DNA of 64,000 nt, from NCBI GenBank assembly GCA_964504595.1, contig CAZDEE010000007.1:3350-67349 (forward strand). Reading direction: 5' to 3'. Both the position numbers and the translations under genes were made by a program. Below, in pieces: positions 22,208 through 31,820 of this stretch (position 1 is the stretch's first letter; every line of letters starts with the position of its first letter). The notes beneath the pieces were generated by a model. The model was not told the origin of the DNA. It saw only the letters and a list, made by a program, of their open reading frames with translations, and ran no database searches. The DNA comes from CAG-826 sp964504595. Lineage in GTDB: Bacteria; Bacillota_I; Bacilli_A; RFN20; CAG-826.

Positions 22208-22773
22208 TACTCATTCTCCTTTCTAATAAAAGGGGAGAGGTCATGTTGTTCATCATAACTTTTTAAATAGTCTTCATAATAACGACGAACAGCTTCTTCT
22301 TTAAATGGATACGCTCTTTTTTCCATTAAGTGATGTATAAAGCCAACCTCTTTATTTAATATAAAATCTAGCTTTCTGCTATAGTTATACTTCTCTTTAT
22401 GCCTTTCATATTCCTTTTCATCAAGGACTTTAATTACATTTGTTGGATATAATTTTAAATCCAAATCATAATCAATATACTTTAAAGCGCGATCTTGCTC
22501 TAAAGTTGGAGAAGCTATATTACAATAAAAATAAATACCATCTTCTTTTATCATAGCTATAACATTATACCAATACTTTCTTGAAAAAAATGTTATCGCT
22601 GGTTCACGAGTATACCACCTTCTACCATCTGCTTCGGTAACTTTTGTTCTTTTAGAAGCAACAACATACATTTCCGGCGTCACTTCTAACACTAATGCTT
22701 GATCCCAAAATCGATGTAAGGAGCCGTCGTGTTTAAAGCTTTGGATTTGTATCCACATTCCACGTTCAATCAT
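22207..22773 (-). CDS. ntdP: DUF402-family nucleoside tri-/diphosphate phosphatase
   Basis: A 188-residue DUF402 protein that closely matches the staphylococcal nucleoside tri-/diphosphatase pattern: IQIQSFKHDGSLHRFWDQAL, RRWYTREPAITFFSRKYWYN, MIKEDGIYFYCNIASP and LKYIDYDLDLKLYP (metal-binding Asp cluster). The enzyme hydrolyses NTPs and NDPs with a divalent metal. A GTG three codons upstream (22,782) is possible, but GAGAG is spaced for the ATG at 22,773. First gene of the tsa operon. Confidence 0.9.
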   Translation of the reverse strand: MIERGMWIQIQSFKHDGSLHRFWDQALVLEVTPEMYVVASKRTKVTEADGRRWYTREPAITFFSRKYWYNVIAMIKEDGIYFYCNIASPTLEQDRALKYIDYDLDLKLYPTNVIKVLDEKEYERHKEKYNYSRKLDFILNKEVGFIHHLMEKRAYPFKEEAVRRYYEDYLKSYDEQHDLSPFIRKENE

Positions 22774-22838
22774 ATAAATCACTCTCTTACTTATCCATAA
22801 GAAAAACTATAATATAGTTCTTCTTTTTTTCGTTTTTC

Positions 22839-22847
22839 ATTATATCA
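22839..22847 (-). promoter_or_regulatory. Extended -10 promoter of the ntdP-tsa operon
   Basis: Minus-strand TGATATAAT at 22847-22839. A short perfect palindrome (AACTATA, A, TATAGTT, 22805-22819) follows in the leader. Confidence 0.45.
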
Positions 22848-23016
22848 CGATTATAAGATTATGGCATATTATTTTATATCAAACTAATTTTAACTCTTAA
22901 TAAACTTAATTCATGATGAAAATATTATAGTACTTATCGCTTCTATAAAATTAAAAATGAAAAGATTTAAAAATAGAATAATATTATTACTTTAACAAGC
23001 ATAAAATATTAATAAA

Positions 23017-23068
23017 CTTAGTTTTTAATGTAAATTAACAACTTGTTTACATTAAAAATAAAACTAAG
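23017..23068. repeat. Long inverted repeat upstream of glmM
   Basis: Arms of about 18 bases (23017-23034 starting CTTAGTTTTTAATGTAAA, and 23045-23068 ending AAAACTAAG) pair with a small bulge around a 10-base loop. It lies in the 450-base gap between the divergent ntdP and glmM genes. A TTGACA at 23121-23126 is the only other clear signal there, and its -10 is uncertain. Confidence 0.5.
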
Positions 23069-23224
23069 AATTAGAAAAAATTTTTCATTGTAATATAGCA
23101 GAACTAATTTACTTTAATTTTTGACATTCAAATTTTAATAAAAAAATTGTAAATATTGATAAAATCTTTTATCATTATATGTAGAATAAAGTTGGGGCTT
23201 TATCTATGAAGGGAAAAAATAAAA

Positions 23225-24556
23225 ATGGGAAAATATTTTGGAACCGATGGGGCAAGAGGTTTAGCAAATCAAGAATTGACCGCAAGAATAGCCTATAAAA
23301 TAGGAAGATTTTTAGGCCAATATCCTAATGGGAAAAAAAATAAAATATTGATTGCAAGAGATACTCGTTTATCAGGTGATATGCTCCTAGCTTCTTTAGT
23401 CGCGGGAATAACATCATCCGGTAGCGATGTTTATGATGAAGGAATATCATCCACTCCTTCAATTTCTTATTTAGTAAACCGGTTTAATTTTGATTATGGA
23501 ATCATGATTTCTGCTTCTCATAATCCTTATTACGATAATGGAATTAAGATTTTCTCTCCTCAAGGAGAAAAACTTTCCTCTGACATCGAATTGCTTATTG
23601 AAGAATATATCGATTCAAATATAGATTACTTGCCAACATCACCTAATGTTCTAGGAAGATGGATTAAAGATGATAATTTAATTAATGAATATATTGATTT
23701 CTTATATAAAAAAGGCGGAGATTTTTCTTTTTTTAAAGTCTTAGTCGACTGTGCGAATGGATCATCTTCCGCGATAATTCCTATCTTATTTAAAAAGTTT
23801 AATTTATCTTTTGATTGCATAAACTGTTCTCCAAACGGAATTAATATCAATGAACAATGTGGTTCAACCCATTTAAAATCATTAAAAGACTCTATTGCAA
23901 ACAAAGATTATGATATTGGATTTGCTTTTGATGGTGATGCAGATCGTTTATTGATTGTCGCTCCAAACGGAAAAGTAGTTGATGGTGATGCAATTTTATA
24001 TGCATGCGCTAAAAATTTAAAAGCTAATAATAAATTAAACAACAACAAAATTGTTATTACTGTAATGTCTAATATCGGCTTAAAGAAAGCATTAGATAAA
24101 GAAGAGATTGGATATGAAATAACTTCAGTTGGTGATAAATATGTTCAAGCCAAATTAAAGGAAGATAAATTATCATTAGGTGGAGAACAATCGGGGCATA
24201 TTATTTTCTTGGATGATCTTAATACAGGTGATGGAATATTAACCGCAATTAAAGTATTAACGATTATGAAAGAAAGTAAAAAATCTATCTTAGATTTAAT
24301 TGATGGTTTAACTATCTATCCACAAAAACTAAGAAATGTCGCTGTTGTTAATAAAAACTATATATTATCTCATGAAGGACTTAAAAATCTTATTAACAAA
24401 TTAGAAAATGAAGTCTTAAAAGGTAATGGAAGGATTCTATTAAGAGCGTCTGGAACTGAATCTTTAATAAGAGTTATGTGTGAAGCTCCAACCAATGAAA
24501 TATGTGATTATGTTGTTGATACCATCATATCATTTATAGAAGATTTAATTATTTAA
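23225..24556 (+). CDS. glmM: Phosphoglucosamine mutase
   Basis: GlmM converts glucosamine-6-phosphate to glucosamine-1-phosphate for UDP-GlcNAc and cell-wall synthesis. The 443-residue alpha-D-phosphohexomutase starts GKYFGTDGARG and has the phosphoserine loop ISASHNPYYDNGIKIF (Ser98), the metal loop FDGDADRLL, the sugar loop GGEQSGHII and the phosphate loop RASGTESLIRVM. The GEQSGH form and start are typical of GlmM. glmS follows 16 bases downstream, so the two steps are one operon feeding the polysaccharide genes. Confidence 0.96.
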   Translation: MGKYFGTDGARGLANQELTARIAYKIGRFLGQYPNGKKNKILIARDTRLSGDMLLASLVAGITSSGSDVYDEGISSTPSISYLVNRFNFDYGIMISASHNPYYDNGIKIFSPQGEKLSSDIELLIEEYIDSNIDYLPTSPNVLGRWIKDDNLINEYIDFLYKKGGDFSFFKVLVDCANGSSSAIIPILFKKFNLSFDCINCSPNGININEQCGSTHLKSLKDSIANKDYDIGFAFDGDADRLLIVAPNGKVVDGDAILYACAKNLKANNKLNNNKIVITVMSNIGLKKALDKEEIGYEITSVGDKYVQAKLKEDKLSLGGEQSGHIIFLDDLNTGDGILTAIKVLTIMKESKKSILDLIDGLTIYPQKLRNVAVVNKNYILSHEGLKNLINKLENEVLKGNGRILLRASGTESLIRVMCEAPTNEICDYVVDTIISFIEDLII

Positions 24557-24572
24557 ATTAGGAGGTTTTTTT

Positions 24573-26354
24573 ATGTGTGGAATTGTCGGTGGAATTGGTA
24601 ATTTTGACATACGTTCATTTATTATCGAAGGTTTAAAACATTTAGACTATCGAGGTTATGATTCTGCAGGTCTAGCTTTAAAAACTAAAAACGCTGTTTC
24701 CGTTTATAAAACAGTAGGAAGAGTAAGTAACTTAGAAACAAAAGTTCCTAATTTACCTGATGTCACTTTAGGAATCGGCCATACTCGTTGGGCCACTCAC
24801 GGAGCTCCAACTGAAGTAAATTGTCATCCTCATAAAAGTAATCTTGGAAAGTTTACTATCGTTCATAACGGTATTATCGAGAACTATCGAGAAATTAAAG
24901 CTCGATTAATAAATAAAGGTTATAGTTTTGAAAGTGAAACTGATACCGAAATTATTGCTAATTTATTAGATGAAAAATACTTAATTTGCAATCGAAATAC
25001 ATTAGAAGCAATCCGTGAAACAATGAAAGAATTAAAAGGATCATTTGCCTTAGCAATAATTAAAAGTTCATCCGAACATAAAATCTATTTTGCTAAACGT
25101 CATTCTCCTCTTCTTATTGGTGCTGGAGAAAACGGAAATAATTATTTAGCTTCTGATGCTTTAGCAATGATTGATAATTGCAATAAATTTATCGATTTAG
25201 AAGATGAACAATATGGTTATATTAGTGAAAATGAAATCAAAGTTTTCAAAGATGGAAACGAAGTTGAAGTACATTATACAACAAGAAAAGCTGAACTTTT
25301 AAATCGTGATTTAGGTGATTATCCTCACTATATGTTAAAAGAAATCGAAGAAGCTCCTTTATGTATTAAACGTTTAATAGATAATTACTATGATGGAGAA
25401 AAATATTTATTTGATGAAGAATTAATAAATGCGTTAAAAGAAGCAGAAGATATTATCTTCTTAGCCTGTGGTACTTCATATTATTCTTGCTTAATAGGAA
25501 GCAACTATATGAGAAGTTTAGGCAAGCGCAGTTCCGCCTTCATAGCCTCAGAATGGGGATATTATCCTGAATTTGGTAATGATAAGACTCTTTATGTAAT
25601 CGTTTCTCAATCAGGTGAAACTGCAGATTTAATTAAGTGCTTAAAAATTATTAATGATAAAAAATATAAATCATTAACTATTACTAATACCAAAGGTTCT
25701 ACATTAGAAAGAGAAGCAACTTATTCATTACTTCTTTATGCCGGAGTTGAAATTGCTGTTGCTTCCACGAAAGCCTATAGCGCTCAAGTATCAATTATGG
25801 CCTTATTAAAAGGAGCCTATAATAACGACAGAACCGTTATAAACGACTTACAAGACGTTTCTAAAAAACTATTATTGATTGAAAGACAAAAAGATTTATT
25901 TAGAGAAATTGCTCATCATATAAAAGATAAAAAAAATATTTTCTTCTTGGGTAGAGGTTTAGATTATTATATCACCTTAGAAGCAAGCTTAAAATTAAAA
26001 GAAATATCTTATATCCATTCAGAAGCCTATCCAGGTGGTGAATTAAAACACGGGCCTATCGCATTAATTGAAAAAGGAACTCCTGTTTTTGGTTTTATCT
26101 CTGATCCATATACAGAAATGCAATTACGTTCAAATTATAAAGAAGTTGAAAGTCGTGGAGCGGAAGTTATTTCAATCGTTTCTGAATCACTTAAAAAAGA
26201 TAATGATAAAGTTATCGTTCCTGATACACCATTATACTTATGCGCATTAACTAAAGTTATGGTCGCTCAATATATTTCTTATTATACAGCTTTAGAACTT
26301 GGCAACGATATTGATAAACCTCGTAATTTAGCTAAATCAGTAACAGTTGAATAA
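24573..26354 (+). CDS. glmS: Glutamine-fructose-6-phosphate aminotransferase (isomerising)
   Basis: GlmS makes glucosamine-6-phosphate from fructose-6-phosphate and glutamine. The 593-residue protein has the nucleophile Cys2 (MCGIVGGIG), the glutaminase loop GIGHTRWATHG, two SIS domains (CGTSYYSCLIG, SQSGETADLI; FLGRGLDYYITLEASLKLKE, PGGELKHGPIALI) and the C-terminal DKPRNLAKSVTVE, which closes the ammonia channel. AGGAGG precedes the ATG. There is no room for a glmS ribozyme between glmM and glmS. Confidence 0.98.
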   Translation: MCGIVGGIGNFDIRSFIIEGLKHLDYRGYDSAGLALKTKNAVSVYKTVGRVSNLETKVPNLPDVTLGIGHTRWATHGAPTEVNCHPHKSNLGKFTIVHNGIIENYREIKARLINKGYSFESETDTEIIANLLDEKYLICNRNTLEAIRETMKELKGSFALAIIKSSSEHKIYFAKRHSPLLIGAGENGNNYLASDALAMIDNCNKFIDLEDEQYGYISENEIKVFKDGNEVEVHYTTRKAELLNRDLGDYPHYMLKEIEEAPLCIKRLIDNYYDGEKYLFDEELINALKEAEDIIFLACGTSYYSCLIGSNYMRSLGKRSSAFIASEWGYYPEFGNDKTLYVIVSQSGETADLIKCLKIINDKKYKSLTITNTKGSTLEREATYSLLLYAGVEIAVASTKAYSAQVSIMALLKGAYNNDRTVINDLQDVSKKLLLIERQKDLFREIAHHIKDKKNIFFLGRGLDYYITLEASLKLKEISYIHSEAYPGGELKHGPIALIEKGTPVFGFISDPYTEMQLRSNYKEVESRGAEVISIVSESLKKDNDKVIVPDTPLYLCALTKVMVAQYISYYTALELGNDIDKPRNLAKSVTVE

Positions 26355-26365
26355 TTTAATTTACA

Positions 26366-26397
26366 TAATGTCTTTTCTCCTTGAAAAGGCATTTTTT
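26366..26397 (+). terminator. Terminator of glmM-glmS
   Basis: AATG-CTTTTC and GAAAAG-CATT arms around a 5-base loop, then T6. The rest of 26,398-26,650 is AT-rich DNA in which I see nothing beyond the glutamine synthetase leader. Confidence 0.75.
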
Positions 26398-26650
26398 ATT
26401 ATTAGCTCCCCTACAAAACTTTAGAGAGATTTATTTATATCTATCATCAAATTTAATATAAAAATTGAAATTTTCGGCAAGAAGCAAAATATAGATTAAT
26501 TAAATATCAATTTTCATACAATTATTTTTATAAAATAATGCATAAATAATACTTTTTTTAAAATTAATTTTTATTACTACTTTGTTCTAAAATATTATTC
26601 ACTTTTATAAATTTTAAAAGACTGGAATTTACTTTAAGGAGCGTAATTTT

Positions 26651-28726
26651 ATGTTTGATATTAAAAATTTTGGAATTAAAGTATTCGATGATAAGATTAT
26701 GAAGATCAAGCTACCTAGTCCAATATATAAAATATGGCGAGAAACGATTGCAAAATCCGCAACTCTTGATCGAAATACCGCTGACGCAATTGCTCACGCC
26801 ATGAAAGAATGGGCCTTAGAATTAGGTTGTACTCATTATTGTCATTGGTTCCAACCCCTTACTGGCGCTACCGCAAAAAAGCATGAAGCTTTTATTGATC
26901 AAAGAGATGGTGAACCTATTTTTAAATTATCAGGAAAATCATTAATTAAAGGTGAATCAGATGCTTCTTCTTTTCCTACTGGAGGCTTAAGAACAACTTT
27001 TGAAGCTCGAGGATATACTTATTGGGATTGTACATCTCCAGCTTTTGTAAGAGATAACACTCTTTATATCCCAACTATCTTTGTCGGTTTTAAAGGTGAA
27101 ACATTAGATACTAAATGGCCATTACTTAAAAGTATTGAAGCAATATCAAAAGAAGCGACTAGAATTGTTAATGCCTTTGGTGATAACGATGTTACAAGTG
27201 TCATGCCAGTTGTGGGTCTAGAGCAAGAATATTTTTTAATTGACAAAAACGATTTTTATAACCGTGAAGATTTATTTTTAACAGGTAGAACTCTTTTCGG
27301 TGCTTTTCCTCCTAAAGGACAAGAAATGCATACTCACTATTATGGTATTATTCCTAGTAGAGTTAAATCCTTTATGGATGATGTTAATAATGAATTATGG
27401 GAATTGGGAATTTATGCTAAATCAGAACACAATGAAGCAGCACCAGCACAATTCGAATTAGCGCCTTTATATGGACCAGTTAATATTTCCGTTGATCAAA
27501 ATCAAATCATAATGGATGTATTAACTCAAACAGCTTTAAAACATAATCTAGTTTGTTTGCTTCATGAAAAGCCATTTCTCAGCTTTAATGGAAGTGGAAA
27601 GCATAATAACTGGTCTTTATTAACTAATACAGGAATCAACTTATTTAAGTCTTCTAAAGACCCTCATGAGATGATTAGGTTCTTAACATTCACCTGTGCA
27701 GTTATTCAAGCAATCGATAAATATGCCGGCCTTCTTCGTATGGCCTCATCTAATCCTGGAAACGACTTTAGATTAGGTGGTAACGAAGCTCCACCTGCAA
27801 TTATATCTATATTCTTAGGTGAAACAATTGAAAATCTACTAAAGCAATTTGTCAAACATAAACCAGTAACATATACTAAGAGTTCCTTAAATGAATTTGG
27901 AATTCAATCATTTTCATATTTACCACACGATAATACCGATCGAAATCGAACCTCTCCAATTGCTTTTACAGGCAATAAATTCGAATTTAGAATGCTTGGT
28001 TCATCAATGAATGCCGCATTTATAAATACAGTTATTAACACTATTGTCGCTGATTCATTAAAAAAAATCGCGGACCAATTAGATGAACATAAATATCGTC
28101 AAAACAAAAGAGAAATCGCAATGGATATCTGTTCGAAAATAATGATGAAGCATTCTCGTGTTTTATATAATGGTGATTGTTACTCTTCTTCTTGGATTGA
28201 AGAAGCTAATGCTAAAAAACTTCCTCATTATAAAACCTTTCTTTCATCAATTGAAGCATTAAATAATAAAGATGTATTTGATTTATTCTCAAGACATCAA
28301 GTGTTTAACGAAGCGGAATTATATTCAAGAATTCGAGTTGCATATTATGAATACTATAATGTTAGAATCGTTGAATTTAAAACATTAATTCATTTAACAA
28401 GAAGTACTTTCATTCCAACACTTTTAAAAGAAATTAAATCATATAGTGATGTAATTGAACATCTTTCAGAAATTCAAAAAAATAAAATTAATAAATTAAG
28501 CGCCACAATTGATTCGCTTGATAAATATAGTAATGAATTAGAAAATATTATTAATAGTGTTAATGAATATTCTGATATCAAAGCAAAAGCGGATTATATT
28601 TATAATCATGCAACTTCAATTGCAAATCTTATAATTACAACTTATAACAATATTGAAAATAGCCTAGCGAATGATTCACTAGACTATCCTCTATTATCTA
28701 AATTACTATTTGGTTTAGAATATTAA
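26651..28726 (+). CDS. glnN: Type III glutamine synthetase
   Basis: A 691-residue GSIII, which condenses glutamate and ammonia with ATP. Landmarks: THYCHWFQPLTGATAKKH, SLIKGESDASSFPTGGLRTTFEARGYT, the acidic EQEYFLID, KSEHNEAAPAQFELAP (Glu and catalytic loop), HEKPFLSFNGSGKHNNWSL, NDFRLGGNEAPPAII and FEFRMLGSSMN. The C-terminal 120 residues are helical, as in GSIII dodecamers. AAGGAG precedes the ATG. Its stop codon is one base from the stop of the opposing gene, with no terminator between. Confidence 0.97.
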   Translation: MFDIKNFGIKVFDDKIMKIKLPSPIYKIWRETIAKSATLDRNTADAIAHAMKEWALELGCTHYCHWFQPLTGATAKKHEAFIDQRDGEPIFKLSGKSLIKGESDASSFPTGGLRTTFEARGYTYWDCTSPAFVRDNTLYIPTIFVGFKGETLDTKWPLLKSIEAISKEATRIVNAFGDNDVTSVMPVVGLEQEYFLIDKNDFYNREDLFLTGRTLFGAFPPKGQEMHTHYYGIIPSRVKSFMDDVNNELWELGIYAKSEHNEAAPAQFELAPLYGPVNISVDQNQIIMDVLTQTALKHNLVCLLHEKPFLSFNGSGKHNNWSLLTNTGINLFKSSKDPHEMIRFLTFTCAVIQAIDKYAGLLRMASSNPGNDFRLGGNEAPPAIISIFLGETIENLLKQFVKHKPVTYTKSSLNEFGIQSFSYLPHDNTDRNRTSPIAFTGNKFEFRMLGSSMNAAFINTVINTIVADSLKKIADQLDEHKYRQNKREIAMDICSKIMMKHSRVLYNGDCYSSSWIEEANAKKLPHYKTFLSSIEALNNKDVFDLFSRHQVFNEAELYSRIRVAYYEYYNVRIVEFKTLIHLTRSTFIPTLLKEIKSYSDVIEHLSEIQKNKINKLSATIDSLDKYSNELENIINSVNEYSDIKAKADYIYNHATSIANLIITTYNNIENSLANDSLDYPLLSKLLFGLEY

Positions 28727-28727
28727 T

Positions 28728-30059
28728 TTATTCTTCTTCCCTTTTTTCCTTGGTTTTATTTCTAAAATAATCACTTACATCCATTGTTGAATCGAATGCT
28801 AGAACATAATAGTCTTCTTCTGAAAGCATATCTTTTTGATCTAATATAACCGCCATATCATGACGTAATCTAGCATTAATTGTTCTATCGAACATATAAC
28901 GAATTAATTCAAATGGATAGAACTCATCTATATTAGGAATTTTATCACCTTGACAGTAAAATAATCTTAAAATAGAAATTTCTATTATTTCTAATTGATT
29001 ATTATAGTAATCGCTATAATCAAAATTATTCACTAAATCAAATAAAGTATCAGAATCTTTATTTCCTTTTAGGTTATAAGCAAGAAGTGAAGCTGCTTCT
29101 TCTAAATATATTCCATTTTTAATTAAATATTTGGCTAATTTTCTAACTTTACTATTTCTAATGAATCTAACTTCACTTAGAATTAAAAGATCAAAATCTC
29201 TATTTTCACCAATATGTTCATAGAATAAATCAATTAATTCTATTCTTTGCTTTTTGGTTAAAGGTACATATAAGTTTATATACATCATAAGAGCGATCTT
29301 AGCATCTAAAGAATATGATTCATTTTTTATACATTCAAATAAATAATTTCTTTTTTCAACATCAAGATTCTCTAAATCATCAAACTTAATTTCATCATTT
29401 CCAACCTCTTTAATTGTTTCATCTATTTGTCTACAATATTCTTCATATTCATTTTGATGATATTTTTTAATATATCTTGTCATTTTACTTTTTCTATTTT
29501 TACCAAATATATACTCATCATCAATCTTTGCATTAAGATATATATCATAATATGTATCCATAAATTCTAATCTAAATAAACTATCAATTTTTTTAAATGA
29601 ATTATGATCTACGATTAATTTTAGTATAGGAACAATTTCTTCTTGAGCATCTTCTTGAATAACTTTTAATAATATATCTAATTTACTAATTTCTTTTCTT
29701 CGAAATACTTTTGTATCATTAATTAATTTCTTAGTATATTCGATAAGAAGTTCTTTTGTATCTAATGCGCCTTTCTTAACAAAATATGATAGTTGTGTAA
29801 CAATATTATAAAAGCCATCAACACTAACTTTGTTATTAAACAATTCTTCTTTTAAGAAATTATGATAATACTCTTCTTCACCTGTTGTAACAATTAAACA
29901 AGAGATATAGAAATCAAGATCATTTATTGTTTTTAATCTATGGGTTAATATGTATTTCATTTCTTCTCGATATTGAACCGCGCCACCATTAGATGGGGTA
30001 AGCATATAAAATGCAAATCCAGATCCCATTTTTACTTCTTCAATAAAATCTCTTTTCAT
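28728..30059 (-). CDS. Helical-repeat-like protein of unknown function
   Basis: A 443-residue soluble protein made almost entirely of predicted alpha-helices, with repeated patterns of hydrophobic helices such as KLDILLKVIQEDAQEEIVPILKL-type and AKIALMMYINLYVPLT-type pairs that suggest a HEAT/ARM-like solenoid. Acidic and basic residues are abundant and there is no signal peptide. I recognise no family or catalytic motif. AGGAGG nine bases before the ATG makes it a confident gene. It is monocistronic and convergent with glnN with a one-base gap. Confidence 0.55.
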   Translation of the reverse strand: MKRDFIEEVKMGSGFAFYMLTPSNGGAVQYREEMKYILTHRLKTINDLDFYISCLIVTTGEEEYYHNFLKEELFNNKVSVDGFYNIVTQLSYFVKKGALDTKELLIEYTKKLINDTKVFRRKEISKLDILLKVIQEDAQEEIVPILKLIVDHNSFKKIDSLFRLEFMDTYYDIYLNAKIDDEYIFGKNRKSKMTRYIKKYHQNEYEEYCRQIDETIKEVGNDEIKFDDLENLDVEKRNYLFECIKNESYSLDAKIALMMYINLYVPLTKKQRIELIDLFYEHIGENRDFDLLILSEVRFIRNSKVRKLAKYLIKNGIYLEEAASLLAYNLKGNKDSDTLFDLVNNFDYSDYYNNQLEIIEISILRLFYCQGDKIPNIDEFYPFELIRYMFDRTINARLRHDMAVILDQKDMLSEEDYYVLAFDSTMDVSDYFRNKTKEKREEE

Positions 30060-30164
30060 ATATCAAATCCTCCTATATCCATAATCATTTATAAATTCAA
30101 TTATTAGGTTTAATAACTATAATTATTAATAATTACTTACTTTCGCCATTTATAGTATATCATT

Positions 30165-30184
30165 TATAAAAAATATTTTTTATA
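30165..30184. repeat. A/T-only perfect palindrome downstream of the polysaccharide operon
   Basis: TAT, A6, TA, T6, ATA. It could be a weak hairpin at the operon's 3' end, but as it has no G or C it may also be chance in such AT-rich DNA. Confidence 0.25.
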
Positions 30185-30209
30185 CTTTCTAACAATCATT
30201 AAATCTATC

Positions 30210-30626
30210 CTATTTTTTTATTTTCTCTCTCAATTTAGTAGAAGAAATCCCATCCGTATGTGGTAAATAAATAACATCAACACCAATTTTATTAAATTCT
30301 TTTTCATATTCAATCCAAGATGGCGTATTTTTCCAATCATCACCAACAAAAACAACATCACAATTAAGTTTTTTTACCATACTGATTTTATCCATGTTTT
30401 CTTGTGTAACAACGTCATCAACATATCTTATAGCACTTACAATAGAACACCTATCAGCACAATTGATAATAGGATACTTTCGTTTTCTTTTATAACACAA
30501 TTCATCAGTTGTAACACCAACTACTAATACATCACATAAGTCTTTTGCTTTCCTTAATATATTTAAATGGCCTATGTGAAACATGTCATAAACTCCTGCA
30601 GTGTAACCTTTTTTATACTTTTTCAT
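30210..30626 (-). CDS. TagD-like glycerol-3-phosphate cytidylyltransferase-family protein
   Basis: A 138-residue nucleotidyltransferase with GVYDMFHIGHLNIL (HxGH motif), RYVDDVV, VFVGDDWKN and the C-terminal DGISSTKLR (RTxGIST-type signature). Length and motifs match TagD, which makes CDP-glycerol from CTP and glycerol-3-phosphate; other CDP-alcohol enzymes share the fold. It is the last gene of the polysaccharide operon. The operon also carries a (frameshifted) LicD-family phosphotransferase gene, and LicD proteins use CDP-activated alcohols, so the two may supply and attach a phospho-substituent. That pairing is inference. Confidence 0.85.
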   Translation of the reverse strand: MKKYKKGYTAGVYDMFHIGHLNILRKAKDLCDVLVVGVTTDELCYKRKRKYPIINCADRCSIVSAIRYVDDVVTQENMDKISMVKKLNCDVVFVGDDWKNTPSWIEYEKEFNKIGVDVIYLPHTDGISSTKLREKIKK

Positions 30627-30638
30627 AATTACCTATTT

Positions 30639-31781
30639 TTACTTCTTTCTCCACACCATCTTATTAACCACAGATGTATATGATTGAATTAATCTAACAA
30701 CCTTAATTGAAACATTCTCATCTGTATAATACTCACATGGTTTACCTAAATCATTTTCTTCTATCATTCTAACAGCCATATCAACTGCTTGTAAAACTTC
30801 ATTTTTACTAATACCCGCTAAAACAAAGTTACCTGAATCCAATGCTTCTGGTCTTTCTGTTGATGTTCTTATACATACTGCAGGAATAGGTTTATTAATT
30901 GATAAATAGAAACTACTTTCTTCTGGTAATGTTCCACTATCAGAAACAACACAATATGCATTCATTTGTAAATTATTATAATCATGGAATCCTAATGGTT
31001 CATGTTGAATTACTCGTCTATCAAATTTAAAATTTCTTAATTCAATAAACTTCTTACTTCTAGGATGACATGAATATAATATAGGCATATCATAAATTTC
31101 CGCTAGAGAATTAATAGCATTCATTAATGATAAGAAATTCTCTTCATTATCAATATTTTCTTCTCTATGTGCTGATAATAAAATATATTTTTTCTTTTCT
31201 AATCCTAATCTTTCTAATACACTAGATGATTCAATACTATCCAAGTTTGCATGAAGTACTTCCGCCATTGGAGAGCCAGAAACATATGTTCTTTCTTTTG
31301 CCACTCCTTCAGCATTTAAATATCTTCTTGCATGTTCAGAATAACAAATATTAACATCAGCAATATGATCTACTATTCTTCTATTTGTCTCTTCTGGTAA
31401 GCATTCATCAAAGCATCTATTTCCCGCTTCCATATGGAATATAGGTATATGTAAACGTTTGGCCGCAATTGCAGATAAACAAGAATTAGTATCTCCTAAT
31501 ATTAATAAAGCATCTGGTTTAACTTCCACCATTAAAGCATAAGCTTTAGCAATAATATTACCAATAGATTCACCTAAATGACTACCTACTGCATTAAGAT
31601 AATAATCAGGTTCTCTTAAGCCTAAATCTTTAAAGAATATTTCATTTAATGTGTAATCATAGTTTTGACCTGTGTGCACTAATACTTGATCAAAATACTT
31701 ATCGGCACATTTAATTGTCGCTGACAAGCGAATAATCTCTGGTCTAGTACCAATAATTGTCATTAATTTAAGTTTACTCAT
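30639..31781 (-). CDS. fnlC: UDP-sugar 2-epimerase (FnlC/CapG, WecB family)
   Basis: A 380-residue non-hydrolysing UDP-GlcNAc 2-epimerase-family enzyme: MTIIGTRPEIIRLS start, HTGQNYD, HMEAGNRCFDECLPEETNRRI, LLSAHREENID, VSDSGTLPEESS. Because fnlA and fnlB lie just upstream, it is best read as FnlC/CapG, catalysing the C2 epimerisation that completes UDP-N-acetyl-L-fucosamine, rather than WecB making UDP-ManNAc. AGGAGG nine bases before the ATG. A glycosyltransferase gene separates it from fnlB. Confidence 0.88.
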   Translation of the reverse strand: MSKLKLMTIIGTRPEIIRLSATIKCADKYFDQVLVHTGQNYDYTLNEIFFKDLGLREPDYYLNAVGSHLGESIGNIIAKAYALMVEVKPDALLILGDTNSCLSAIAAKRLHIPIFHMEAGNRCFDECLPEETNRRIVDHIADVNICYSEHARRYLNAEGVAKERTYVSGSPMAEVLHANLDSIESSSVLERLGLEKKKYILLSAHREENIDNEENFLSLMNAINSLAEIYDMPILYSCHPRSKKFIELRNFKFDRRVIQHEPLGFHDYNNLQMNAYCVVSDSGTLPEESSFYLSINKPIPAVCIRTSTERPEALDSGNFVLAGISKNEVLQAVDMAVRMIEENDLGKPCEYYTDENVSIKVVRLIQSYTSVVNKMVWRKK

Positions 31782-31820
31782 CTAGATACACCTCCTAAGT
31801 ATTGATATTTATAAAAAAAA

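Noticed and set aside
24557..24572. glmS ribozyme upstream of glmS
   Set aside because: Only 16 bases separate glmM and glmS, far too short for the ribozyme, and no conserved core was seen.
30165..30184. Perfect A/T palindrome as an operator or strong terminator
   Set aside because: It has no G or C and perfect A/T palindromes of this size are expected by chance in such DNA; listed only as a weak repeat.
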